From Cotesia glomerata (taxonomy: Eukaryota > Arthropoda > Insecta > Hymenoptera > Braconidae): a stretch of DNA of 64,000 nt. Positions 46,157 through 57,690 of this stretch are shown here, piece after piece. Positions within the stretch are counted from its first letter, which is position 1, and each line of letters opens with the position of its first letter. The position numbers were made by a program, and so were the translations under genes. The stretch covers positions 6,547,771 through 6,611,770 of the forward strand of contig NC_058165.1 of NCBI RefSeq assembly GCF_020080835.1, in the 5' to 3' direction. The notes under the pieces were generated by a model. That model ran no database searches and had not been told where the DNA came from. It worked only from the letters and a program-made list of their open reading frames with translations.

Positions 46157-46984
46157 AATTCACAATATTGTTTTGTTTTTTCAGAAAAATCAGTAATTAA
46201 ATTTTTTGTGTTGATGTATTAACTGATTTTAAATTATAGTATTTCTTTTTTTATTATTTCATCTGACTAATATTTTTATAACTTATGAAAGATTAATATA
46301 TATTATTATATTAAAATTGTTAACTTTTTGAATTTTTATAAATATAGAAAAATACTTACTTTCATAAAATAATCATTGTTATTTTTTTTTAAATAAATAA
46401 AATTAATAACTATAATGTTACACCTAACGTAAATTAAACTTTTCAAATTTTTCAGCGCATGCGCGTCTCATACTTTTTTCGCGGCTCACAAATTTGCGTT
46501 GTTCAACAGCTTTAATAACGTTTCCCCTTCTCGACTATAGTCTGGTAAATGTTTTATTACTTATTAATAAATATCTCTGAAACTGTGTGGTGATTATCAA
46601 TGAAAATATTTTTAAAAAATTGTTCAGTTGTTAGTTAACGTTACTCTAGTTTTTTAAAAGAATCCTAAGTAAAGTTTCTGAGTTATACGAATGTTTGTAG
46701 GTAAACTTTTCGATATCCCGTATACCGCAATGTATAAGAGCGTTCAAAACTCAAACTTTGAAATTAAATATCTCTGAAACTAGATGGTCAAAAATTTTCA
46801 AATTGCGCCAATCGACGCAGAATTCTATGAATATTAATCTGCCAAAATTGAAAAAAAAATCCTAAGAAAACGACTCTTGCGAGGGTACTACCTCAATTGG
46901 ATTAAAATTAAATTTTATTATTATTAGACAGCGACATTCATTAAAAATGGTTCTCTAAAATCTATTTTAGTAACAGAAGAAAGT

Positions 46985-47070
46985 TTGCTCCCCATATATA
47001 CTCTGGTGAGATATTTCTAGAAGCGAGAGGACGTAGCCACCTAGCGGTAAAACTAAGAACTAACCTACAA
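46985..47070 (-). repeat. Dispersed CTCF-motif repeat, copy 9
   Basis: Minus strand: TTCTTAGTTTTACCGCTAGG then TGGCTACGTCCTCTCGCTTC. The core CCGCTAGGTGGC (47033-47053 region) is a strong match. Confidence 0.6.
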
Positions 47071-47156
47071 CAAAATGTAGAAATTCTTGAATACGAACTT
47101 GTTCTCATTAAAACTATATTTTTTTTGGATCAACAATATTTCTGTTGAATTAACTA

Positions 47157-47310
47157 CACAGTAAGAATTTTCCGTGATTGCGTCAAATAAATTTTATGTA
47201 TAATACAGTGTTGTGTATAAGCGTTTACCTATAAACTACACAAAAACTTGCCTTCATTATGTATCGCTACGCACGATTGTGTATAAAATAATTAAAAATT
47301 TTTTACTGTG
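47157..47310. mobile_element. TA-flanked short MITE, CACAGTAA ends
   Basis: CACAGTAAGAATTTT and AAAATTTTTTACTGTG ends, with TA at 47155-47156 and 47311-47312. Same tip as the element at 10689-10868. Confidence 0.65.
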
Positions 47311-47312
47311 TA

Positions 47313-48319
47313 ATTTGTTTTACTAACGTGCCAACTTTCTAATTGCTCGGAAATTTATACGAAAAAAAAATTTCCACTTTAATTTAAAGACTAATAACTA
47401 ATTTTTCTCCCTTTACCTAACAGCTTCGTCACCCCATATTTCATGACAGAAGCCATCCAATTTCTGGTGGGATTAAAAAAATAAAATTCCAGTTATCGAA
47501 AATCCTTTTCCAAGTGGAGAAGAACCCTCTTGCCCTCTGGCCTCTTCCTCTAAACTCGGTATTAGACAACTACGACTAGCTCGTAATAGCAGACACTGCA
47601 GTGGACTAAAATTCGTTGGTATGCAGTTCGACGCTTGCCCCAGTACAGGTACGCGCTCCTTTTCAGTTCCGGAGCTGTAGACTCCTTAGCCTAAGACAGA
47701 GACAAGGAGCTAGAATTTAAGCTCCAAGAGGAAGACGGAGACTGAACCTTTGGGTAAAATACGGAGCCTTGCTGCATTGTAAGCGATAAATCTGAGAACT
47801 GCCTCTATTAGTGGCAGCAGTTCCTGCGGAACCTCCATCTCCTTCGTAGCTCCAGCTCTTCAGTTCTTGTCTTCTTCCTATCTCACGTTCACTATATCAT
47901 CCGTAAATTTAACAAAATTCTTGTCCCCCCTGCCCTCTCAGATATTTTCGCCCTCTCGGCTCTTACTTACGTGATATTGGACGATAACAAAAAATCACGA
48001 ATCTGATGACAAGTCAATTTAATTTACCAGTCCTATATTTTTATTCCGGTTAGTCTCTTCCTCTTTATCCTCCTACGCTTCTTTCCTTGCTCGAACTCTG
48101 GTACAATTGATTACATAAAAAACTAATAGTCTAGTAGGAAAACCCATAGAAGCGCAAAATCGTTATTATCTTCACTACTGCAGACATAGCTCGCTGGCTC
48201 TCTGATTTACGAGCCCTCTTAACCTCTACACTCATTTCTGCCCCGACTCCAACCCCCGGCTCAAAGATCCTTTAGTTAATCCTCCATCGACTAATTTCCG
48301 ATCTATTGAGTCATTAAAA
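47313..48319. other. Low-copy GC-richer stretch
   Basis: 47400-48290 has the most balanced composition of the right half, is single-copy in the window and C/T-rich on the plus strand (CTCCATCTCCTTCGTAGCTC). No frame above 60 codons survives in it, so it is not coding as it stands. An intronic regulatory block or UTR is possible. Confidence 0.4.
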
Positions 48320-49150
48320 TAACTTAGTCATTTTATATTCACCTCAATTTTATTATAGACACTGATATTGTCGATGATTAAATTCTTACGAGTGAGTGAA
48401 AGAAAAATTTATATTAAAGCTTCTGCATGAATTTTTTTGAAAACTGTAGTTTTCAAATATTAATGCAATAAGGTATAAAACGAATTCAAGATTGAATTTT
48501 TGGTGAAAACTGAGTGGGTTTTCGGTGGATACTTATATACAGACCCGAGAATTTTTTCATCATTACTCAGTCATAACTAATTAGCTACATTCAATTGAGA
48601 TGAAATTTTTTAGTACAGCGAGTACTTAGACTTCAATTCAGGCAAATTTTTACTAATTTTCATTGATAATATCTCCAGACAAAAAATACTAATCAATGAA
48701 TAAAATAAAATTTAAAAGACAATTCAAAGCAATATCCTCCACTAAAAATAATTTTTTTCTTCCTCACGTTTAATCTTAAAAATTTTCCACCAAGTACAAT
48801 CGAAGTGACTATCTAAAATAGTTGTGAAGTTGTCAATATAATTGATCTATTGATTAATCAAACAAAATAAAATAAAAATTTGTATTGCTGTTAAAATATT
48901 TCGACTGTCTTTCGATACAATTTCTATAAATTTCGTTGGTAATCTTAAAAAATAAATGTCCTGAGAGATAAATAAGCTTTTAAAGAACTTAAATAAAATT
49001 ATTTCGATTTAATAATTACTTATTTTGATAATTAATCTTAACAATTTATTAAACTCAGTCAGTTACGTACTTTTAATTCGACCTGTCTGACAAACTAAAA
49101 TTTTTTTTTAACAAAATCAAATTTTCGCATCATTAATAAAAATCAATTTT
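48320..49150 (-). repeat. Family D, minus orientation, long copy
   Basis: CTTATATACAGACCCGAG, TCAGTCATAACTAATTAGCT, CTTAGACTTCAATTCAGGCA and TTCGACCTGTCTGACAAACT match copy 1 in reverse. It lacks the MITE seen at 27205 and the hairpin seen at 29465. Confidence 0.7.
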
Positions 49151-49789
49151 TTCCATCACATGCAAAATATTTTGCAAGTGATGGAAAAAATAAGAAATAT
49201 TAAAATATAGACTAGATGAAGAAAGTTATTCAAATTAATCATCAAAAGTTAAAGGCTGTCTTTTGAGAAAAGTATTTCGTTCTGTCTCTTTATCTATATT
49301 AAATTATAACAATGTACAATTGAGTATTGGATATTATTATTGTTATTATTATTGTGCACTTGAACAGCGAAACTTTAAGGGTACTCGGTTCAAATGGGCT
49401 CTACAGTTTAAATAGTAAATTTAATTGGCACAGTCTATATATTATTACGTTTCATGGTCTAATGAACGTGCCTCGAGTTGTTTTAGATCGATAACTTAAT
49501 ATTGCGTCAGAATATTAAATTCCTGCATCCGGCTAAACACTTTTTGTTCGTTTGTTCCCGTGGATCTTGATAAATCCACTTTATTTTCAAATGAATTTCT
49601 TTCGACCAAGTCTTAATAAAATTAATTTATTTTCTGTTCCAGGTAAGCTAAATTCGAAAGTTTGCATGAGCCTTGTTCAAAAATAATTTATGAAAAAATC
49701 TTCAGGTCAGTAATATTTAATAATTAATTGCTTCTCTTCTGAAACCAACTTAATTGATATTACATTGATATATAAAGTACAGAAAAATA
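49151..49789. other. Low-copy AT-rich spacer
   Basis: No gene or repeat recognised, apart from a small palindrome around GCAAAATATTTTGC (about 49162-49177). Confidence 0.35.
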
Positions 49790-51307
49790 TTGTTGTCTCA
49801 AGAAAATTTTTAGGGAAGTTACGAATATCTTAATTCAAAGAAATTATTTTCTTGATACTGAAAATTTTCATTAAAAAGTGTCAAAAAATTCAATAGAGTT
49901 AAATTATTTTTCAGGAAATATTTATTTATTTTTCCATTTAAACATCAAATATTTCGGACTAACAAAATAAAATATCTCTTCCACAAGAGATATATTTAAC
50001 TTTCTCCAAAATAAAATAATAAAACTCTCTAAGATGATGTTTTTTGGCTTTAGACAATTAGACAACAGTGTCGCCTTTAAATCCCAAACAAAATCACATA
50101 TTACCAATATATCATCAGATTAAAGTCGCATGCTTGAACGGCGTGTTAGCGAAGTAGTATCACTTTTTCTTAAGGAAGTCCTTTCGCTCCAGTTGAGTCA
50201 TAACAACTGTAGTAGTAAATTTTCAATAAATTAAAATACAAAACCCATAAAAATTCCTAAAATTAAAAAATAAATAGTATATGAGGCATTAATCGTTGAA
50301 ATTTTGAAAATTAAAAAAAAAATAGTTAAATACAAAAATTAATTTGACTGTTGTAAATCAGCTGTTAGTAACCTGTCCGTGATTTGGCAACGCTTTATTT
50401 CGGTTGTTTACATTTTTATTTGCACAATATAACCTTAACCGTGTTTAACTTTTTGCAGTCAGTGTAAATAAATAAATTAATTAAAAATGTTTAGTCATAA
50501 AACCATAACATTCTAATGTCTCATGGCAGGAATGCTAGTATTTTTTAATTATTGTTTTATTTTTCAATTATGAATTATGAAAATTTGTTAACAATAAATT
50601 AACTAATAAGTATGCATGAAAAACATAAGCGCGTTAAAGTTTAGTTTGAATTTATTGAATGGTCTGAAGCTGGCGCGCTACGCAACGTTGCCAAATCTTT
50701 TGACTCCATTTTATTGTAGGTAACTTGAGAATTTTTTGTGATTTTTAAATATTAATTTCTTAATAAATATCTCGGTAACTGATATATTTTATTGCAAAAA
50801 AAGAAAACTAAATATTTCGAAAATCTGATTTTTAGTTTTTTTTTACTTCATCTAATCCGTGACTGATAGTATAATTCTAGAAATACTGCAAACGTCTGAT
50901 TTTCTCGTAAGACTCTGAACAAATACTAACATTTAAAAATTTTATTTTTTCAAAAATTTGTCCGGTAAAGTATAATTTAAACCTCACTATAAGATAAATA
51001 AGGACCTTAACTATTAGAAAAAAATTAAATTTACTCATAATCTAATATTTTTTATTTTACATTGGCGGCGAAAGGACCTCCTTAAGAGCAAACACCTTTT
51101 AGGGCTCGAGTCCGGTCTCGGGTTACATTCACATTAATTTTAGTTTCGAACAAAAATAAATATTTTCAAGCCAATAACATTAATATTATTGATTTAAGTA
51201 TTTACTTTTTCAGCTCACATAACTATTTATTAAATTCCCAAGTCCTCTACTTTATAACAAAAATCTTAATTTAAAAATGAATTCTTTTCTAATCAAAAGT
51301 AATTTTC
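49790..51307 (-). repeat. Family C, minus orientation, interrupted
   Basis: Matches 24120-24795 in reverse. It is broken between GTCGCATGCT and CTCGAGTCCGG by about 980 bp that include the TTAA element. Confidence 0.75.
50174..51081. mobile_element. TTAA-flanked element, GGARGTCCTTTCGC ends (908 bp)
   Basis: The left GGAAGTCCTTTCGCTCC and the inverted right GGCGAAAGGACCTCC are flanked by TTAA at 50170-50173 and 51082-51085. Absent from the sister copy at 24.45 kb. No transposase frame. The TTAA target suggests piggyBac-like or Kolobok-like mobilisation. Another 30 bases on each side are also absent from the sister copy, so the history may involve two insertions. Confidence 0.7.
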
Positions 51308-51311
51308 TTAA

Positions 51312-51984
51312 GGTAGTTGTCGCGGTTAAGGCATACCGTCAGGAAATTCGAAATTTTTGTATACTTATTAAAGACATGATGATACAATTACCCTAAAAAT
51401 TTGAAATCGATTGACCACCTACTCTCTAAACATGAATTAGTGAAAATAAATGTTTAGAGAGTGAAACCCGAGATGAATTCAATTAAAAATTGGATATTTA
51501 ATATTTATTGCCTACGCTCTCTACAGTTCTGTACCAATTTCTTAGTTATAAAAAAAAAAAAACTGTCAGAAACTTTCAAAAAACTGACAGTCTTTTAATG
51601 TATTTGTTGTGAGATTAAAAAAAATAAAAAAAGAATTTTGTCCGTCTAATTATTTATAAATAACGGATTAAAGTTCAACAATTTATGATAAAGTAAACTA
51701 GGAATTCAAATCGCGCGCATACGCGCGCGCTTTAATCCTAACCAATAAGGAATCAGTAACCGTTCTTTCGAGATTTTCGATACTAAACTTACTTCAGTTC
51801 AATCATCAATTTTATATTATAGGAATAGGATATCTACGGAGTCGGACAGAAACAATTGTATGGGTTGCGCCTCCACGGGTACAGTCTTGCGTAAAAATTT
51901 TGGATTACCTAGGTACAAGCTCATATACTTTTGCGGCGCGAATAATCTCTAATTTTTTGACAATATTGTACCATGGAAACTACC
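51312..51984 (-). mobile_element. TTAA-flanked non-autonomous element, copy 2
   Basis: Ends GGTAGTTGTCGCGG and CCATGGAAACTACC, with TTAA at 51308-51311 and 51985-51988. Reverse-oriented relative of 6458-6954 (shared: GAAACTTTCAAAAAACTGAC, GCCTCCACGGGTACAGTCTT, ACAAGCTCATATACTTTTGC). It carries a CGCGCGCATACGCGCGCGC tract at about 51711-51732 that copy 1 lacks. No transposase. Confidence 0.8.
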
Positions 51985-51988
51985 TTAA

Positions 51989-52899
51989 TTGACTTTCTCT
52001 CATCTTATTAGCAAAAAAAAATTTCTTGAATTACGAAAAAAGCTTTTTGAGCCTAAAAAATTTTGAAGACCAAATTTTTCTTGGTTTACCTTTTTTTTCC
52101 TCGAAATTCAGGTTCAGGTACTAGACCTGGAGGCTAGTGCGATATAAGCCCTCGCTTATATATTATATTGCCCGGAGGCACTCTACCCCTGGCATGCCTT
52201 TTTGCAAAGTTAACAAGGTCATCCACTTAGATATTTGAAGGACCTGGCATGTCCTTAAGGCAAATTGCATCTTTGAGCTTCAGTGCAGCACGATTTTATC
52301 TCCTTATACCCTTTTACTTCTCCAGTACTCCCTGAGAAAGTCCTCTTTCATTCCCTGTCCTTCTTAGTGAAGTGAAGCCTTCTCTAAGATTTCTTATTTC
52401 GATCACGAATTTATTGCGCGGAATGCCGTGTATTCTTCTTACTGGGCTCGAAAATGCAAATACTATTCGGAAAACAACTGTTAATAAATAAATTAAACAA
52501 AGTTTGAAACAGTTCCCCGAATATTTTTGTATATCACCCACGTATTTAGCTCCTCCCTCTAAATTAATTAACAGTGCTCTGCATAATTTTTAGTTCCCAA
52601 GCGCTTCGTTAAATAAATTCTGATTACCACTCAAAATAATTTCATTTTCATTTATTTTGCTTTGTGTCGTTTATTTGTTTTATTTTATCAAGTTAATTCT
52701 CCGTAATGAATATTTATAGAATCTACTGAACGAACTTTGTTTGAGCTTAAAACTTTCAAAAAATATTGCGTTTGTTTGTCATTTAAACCGTAAGGGTGAA
52801 TATGAAATGTTAAAAAAAATAAAAATGATTGAATGTTTTTAATAAATATTATTTTTTTTATTTTTTTTTTTTTTTCACAGTAAAATTACTTAATTTAAC
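51989..52899. other. Low-copy stretch, no gene confirmed
   Basis: 52100-52560 is less AT-rich. The minus frame at 52314-52541 has no family motif. Confidence 0.35.
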
Positions 52900-53060
52900 A
52901 AAAATATTTTATTTTAAATTTGTAATTCAAATTTTGAAACAATATAGGAGACACAAAAAATTTGCAAGAGACCTTTTATATAGGGAATTTAATTTGCTAC
53001 AAAAAATTATCCATTTATTTTCTCGTATCTCTTATTATTTATTTATAATGTTAATTTTAA
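52900..53060 (+). repeat. Family F fragment
   Basis: GCAAGAGACCTTTTATATAG, GGAATTTAATTTGCTACAAA and TCTCGTATCTCTTATTATTT match the tandem unit near 33.6, 35.5 and 55.6 kb. The frame across it is a composition effect. Confidence 0.5.
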
Positions 53061-53084
53061 TTTTTCTGTAAAGCTGCTTACAAA

Positions 53085-53251
53085 ATTTTTAACTTCCTAC
53101 TAAGAAAATCGAAGATTTTCAAAAATCGGGAAGTTATTGTTTTCACCCCGTTTTGCAAAAATCGAGTTTTCATCAGATCTCGACGTTTGAAGGTCACAGG
53201 AAGCTTCCCTAACTATCCCCGCGAGGTTGTCACTATGTCTGTATGTATGTA

Positions 53252-53334
<83 letters not shown>

Positions 53335-54359
53335 CTCGCTTATAACTTTTGAACGACTAAACCGATCGGAATCTACTAAACGGCGTTCTCAAGAGTTCCC
53401 TCAAACTTAGATTTGCTATGAGTTTGAATCGATTCGGACCGATAGATTTTGAGAAATCTCAAAAAAAAATCATTTTTGAAAGTGGTTTTTTTGGAATAAC
53501 TTTTAAACGGCTTGATCGATCAACTCCAAAAACTAATCCGCCTTGAATTATTAACTAATTAACCTTGAAAAACCACGTCAATCACCGCTAATCCGGTCAA
53601 AATCGGTTTATTCATTCGAGAGATAGCGTGAACGAAAGAAAACCGAAAAAAGTGTTTTTCACATAATTTCGATATTTCTTTTCGGATCGTTTTTGGTGAA
53701 ATAAAATAATTTTTAGAGTTCAAAAAACCGCGTCGATCGCCGCCAAGAACGTAAAAATCGGTTGATTGGTTCGAGAGATATCCTCGACGAAATATTTGGA
53801 ATCAAGGATTTTTTCAACATAACTCCGACATTTTATGGAATAACTTTCAAACAGCTCTACCGATCGATTCCAAAAACTAATCAGCTCTTAAAATCAAAAA
53901 ACCACGTCGATCGCCGCCGGTCCGGTCAAAATCGGTTCATTCGTTCGTGAGTTATCGTTGACGAAAGAAAACCGAAAAAAGTGTTTTTTCAGAATTACTC
54001 CGAAATTCCTGGTTCGATCAAACTAAACTTACAAATTCTTCATGGGGCTTAAAAAATTGCGTCGCATGCTGTGCTGCTAACCGCGTAAAAATCAATTAAT
54101 TTATTCAGAAGTTACTGCAGTTTGAAAATTTGAAAAATTGTGTTTTATCAAACTTCTATCAGACTTTTGAGCTCGAAGAGCTCAAAAGCATAGAAAAGCT
54201 ATCCTTTTAAGCTCAGAGAGCTCAAAATAACACATAATTTATATTTTTGAGCTCAGAGAGCTCAAAAACATCATTAGTGCAATTTTAAGCACCTAGGTAT
54301 GAAATTAGCGGGAAGTTGCACGGATGGCCTTCAGGGTCTACCGTTTTTCTAATTTTTTT
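53085..54359 (-). mobile_element. Family A repeat, longest copy (1275 bp)
   Basis: The reverse-complemented tail at 53085 and head at 54359 are both complete. It holds a (GT)n tract at 53258-53332, four to five degenerate modules of about 150 bp (key words CGTCGATCGCCGCC, GGTCAAAATCGGTT, CGTTCGTGAGTTATCG) and three GAGCTC palindromes at 54165-54265. It shows that the family interior is itself a tandem array whose copy number varies between members. Confidence 0.8.
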
Positions 54360-55539
54360 ATATCAGGATTCATGGTTCAGAATCGAACACTAAAGTACAG
54401 CTGAATTACTGAAGATACGAAAAAATGATACGAAACCTTTTTTGTTAATAATTTTAATTCTTCGTAAATAAATAATTAAATTATTTAATCGTACTAAGAA
54501 GTAATTTTTTCTTAAGCGCAATATTTCTAAAATATGTAAAGTTATTAATAAAAATACTTGTATACATTTATACACGAAACGCGATAATTTATCTTTACCG
54601 CGAAATATTTCACACAAACTGTCTACTTAAATAAAAAATTAGCCTTTGGATCTTAAGGATGATTTGTATCGACGTGTACGCCGTACGTAATGTAAGCATT
54701 GATAATAAAAATAAATAATGAGAAGCGATCGATCTACGACTCACGTTAGTTTAGTTTACGGGTGAATTTTATGCTTGTCAAAAAATAGATACATTTATTA
54801 TTTTAAACTTGATGTTTAAGAAAAAAACACATGTAAGTAACAGCATAAATACATAAAAGAGGAGCGTAACGAGGCAAAACCCCCTCACTAAACGTTCGTC
54901 ATGTTGCCACGTGCACATTGTACCTCGTAAGAAAGACAAATCGGACAGTTCTTAAGACAAGCAAAACAGTTGGTTCCACTCTGTACTTTCCTTATACATA
55001 TATATACATATAAACAGACTGCGACAACTACAAAAGTACAGTAGTTTAATTTAAAAATAAAAATAAAAATAAATAACCAACACTCCGGCTTGACAGTAAA
55101 AATAATGAGAATTGAATTGGTAAAAAAAGGTTTAATTAAATTTTTTTATTAATAAAATTAATCGGAAAAATCTAAATGAAATAAACGGGTGGGTAAAATT
55201 CAATGATCAATGAGATTGAATCCGTTAATGGAAAGGAAATATTTTTATTGGGAGCAGAAAATACCGGGGAGTTTATTATATTTTTTTATTATTAGTATTA
55301 CGCGATTGGCTGAAGATGGGATGAGACCCAATTTTCTCGGCAACCTCGGAAAACGGCTCCATTCGTCGAGGATTCAGGGTAATGAGCTTCTTCAGTTGAT
55401 GTTATAACTACTTTCATAATATAAAGCGGAATATTAATATTTCATAAAGCGTTTATTCTTATGGATCTTATATTAAGATTCGTTGAGATTTGTGAGTTGA
55501 GAGTTATTAATTATCTTTTTTTAAATTGTAGATTTAGTA
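54360..55539. other. Low-copy stretch, no gene seen
   Basis: 54640-54960 and 55190-55400 are less AT-rich. The short frames lack motifs. Confidence 0.35.
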
Positions 55540-56030
55540 TTAGAGATACGGAAAAATTGTAAGAGATCTTTTTTGTAGGAAATTTGATTCTTTACAAGTA
55601 AGATCCTTCTCAATTTTTCCGTATCTCTTATCATTTGGCCCGAATTTTATTTTAAAATTCGATTTACTTGGTTTTGATTAGATCATACATTTACAAAGTT
55701 CAAAATCAAAATTCGAGACTAAATATTGAAGATACAAAAAAATGATAGGAAATCTATCTTGAAGGGAATCTAATTTTCTGCAACAAAAAGGTTCCTATCA
55801 ATTTTTTCATATCATTTAATCAATATTTAAGTTTAAAATTGAATCGTAAGCTTCTTTGATTAAATCATCTATTCACAAAATTTTGGGTTATATATTGAAG
55901 ATACAAAAAAATAATCAGAAATTGTTTTTCTAAAAAATTTGATTCTTTCCATGAAAGGTCATTATCAATTTTCCTGCTTCTCCTATTATTTAGCTAGAAT
56001 ATCAAACTCAAATTTTTACGAAACACAAAA
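55540..56030 (+). repeat. Family F tandem repeat, about three units
   Basis: Units of about 160 bp, each with AGATACRRAAAAATKRTAGGA-like and TTTGATTCTTT / TATCATTTAATCAA-like blocks, parallel to 33.6 and 35.4 kb. Confidence 0.6.
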
Positions 56031-57219
56031 TCTCTATAAATTATTCTATTTTTGACAAAATCGAAAAAAAAATGTGAACAAATTATGGACCGTGAAAGTA
56101 AACATTTATCTTTTTTTTTCTCCAGAAAATTTCAGTGAAAAATATCAATAAATTTTCTCGAATATTACGTTATAAACGTGTGATATTTCCTCGCGAGTTC
56201 GCTCAAACTTAATATGATATAAAAAAAAGAGATATAAACAGAAACTTAGTACCCGTCTATGACAGAAATCCCGTTTAATGGTCCATGATTCCGTTTCCTC
56301 TCTAATGGATTCAATATTTCCTTGTCTCGGAGGTAGGCCCTCTTCTAGATTTTTCATTTCCTCAGTAGACTGTCGACAACAAATACTGCTCCAACGAAAC
56401 GGAATTTTCCATTTTAGTGCGTCCCAAAAATTCAAAAGGATCATAGACAAGAGCTTCCAGGTCTGGCATCTTCCATAAGATTCGCTCGAAAGCTCAATAC
56501 CAAGTTAAAGTAAAAGTAAATAAATAAACCCTTTGAAGTTGTTCTCGGTGAAATAAAAATACAAACTCCAACAAATCACGCCCGGGTTAGAATTCGGCAT
56601 CACAATAAAATGGATCCCGGGATACGAATAAAATAGTAATGGTGGAAACTAAAGTAAAATGTGTTCAGTTTGTCTATGTCTAAATAATGTCTGAGGCTTT
56701 TTATACTTTATAAAAGAATAGAATTCGAATTTATATACATATACTATAAATATACATAGTATAGAGGTAAAACCTCTCTGACAATTCGCTTTGTATCATT
56801 CAAACCGAGTATTCTTTTATCTAACTCACCCGAGGAGAAATACTCACCACTACCATAAGTTTATATCGCTTTTTGTTTTAACCGTTGAAAAATATTTAAA
56901 TAACTAAAACTTTTTCATATAAAATAACAAATAATATTACTATTGATATTACAAAACAACTTTAAGAACAGAATTGAGAAAGGAGCAACTGTAATACCAT
57001 AAACGATACCTTTTCCGAGGGATTTTCGCTACTTAACTCTAACGCCCGGCAGTTTATTTTATTGCACGCCTAGAGCGCAAAATGAAAAGGTTATAGAAGG
57101 CTTCAATATCCTTCAATCGATATTGTTATTTTGGAAATGCATTTTTGATGGATAAGCTACGGTCTCGATTGTCCACAAAACTTGAAAAGATCATTTTTTT
57201 CAAGTTAGATCGTTAGATC
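56031..57219. other. Low-copy stretch, no gene confirmed
   Basis: 56150-56480 holds overlapping frames on both strands (101 codons minus, 66 plus) with no recognisable domain. 56560-56640 has two CCCGGG sites, unusual here. Confidence 0.35.
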
Positions 57220-57275
57220 TTAGTTTTGCTGCTAGGTGGCCACGCTCTCTCGCTAGTAGAAAAATATGTAAGGTC
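57220..57275 (+). repeat. Dispersed CTCF-motif repeat, copy 10
   Basis: TAGATCTTAGTTTTGCTGCT then AGGTGGCCACGCTCTCTCGC. Core CTGCTAGGTGGCC at 57229-57241. Confidence 0.55.
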
Positions 57276-57339
57276 CCAACCCTTTTTTCATTATCAAAAC
57301 GATTATCATTATTTTTTATTTTTGTTATTATTTAAAAAA

Positions 57340-57690
57340 TTTTAACTAAGTACGGAATCATTATTTTATCACCATAAAAGTAACCGTAACTTCTAAAATA
57401 TTCGTTTTAGAAGAAATTTCTGAGAAATCAAAGTTGTAGCTTACAAAATTTCCCACGAGCAACGTTCTTATACTACAGGACTATTTTCAATATTTTAGGA
57501 GGTTGTCACTTAAATAATGTTTAAATAGTGAAAATTGTAAAATCAATATCTAGTTAGATTTAAAATAGTCATAACTCCTAAAATATTGATTTTACCAGAA
57601 AATCATATGTGACCAAAATCGTAGCTCAGTAAATTTCCTTCAAAAAATATTGTCGTACTATAGGCCTATCTTCAATCATTTCGAAAACTT
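57340..57690 (+). repeat. Direct repeat, about 183-bp unit, two copies
   Basis: AACTTCTAAAATATTCGTTT ... GTAGCTTACAAAATTTCC ... TACTACAGGACTATTTTCAA recurs as AACTCCTAAAATATTGATTT ... GTAGCTCAGTAAATTTCC ... TACTATAGGCCTATCTTCAA. Non-coding. Confidence 0.6.

Larger units (their letters stand above)
44869..46892. mobile_element. TIR element, GGYAGTACCCTCGC ends, 8-bp TSD
   Basis: The left end GGCAGTACCCTCGCGAC and the inverted right end CTTGCGAGGGTACTACC are flanked by TCAATTAA (44861-44868) and TCAATTGG (46893-46900), a 6/8 match. An 8-bp target is typical of hAT or P-like elements. Own sequence is about 1.1 kb, plus a nested family A copy. A 29-codon frame (45158-45247, MSEKLTYKGRFIKKVLEKRQ start) ends in TAA at the nested copy boundary and may be the start of a lost transposase. 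CTGGCAACACTGCG and GCGCATGCGCG words lie inside. Confidence 0.6.
44575..47070 (+). repeat. Family E third copy, split by a TIR element
   Basis: From AAGAACTAACTTCCAATAAA through AAATCTTGAATTATGTCAAA to GGCCTAATATTCAATTAA it matches the 480-bp unit at 15.7-16.2 kb. It resumes at 46893 and ends with the ACTCTGGTGAGATATTTCTA / CTAGCGGTAAAAC block at 47070. Confidence 0.7.

Noticed and set aside
56145..56478. 101-codon minus frame and 66-codon plus frame
   Set aside because: Overlapping shadows; no motif and no repeat match.
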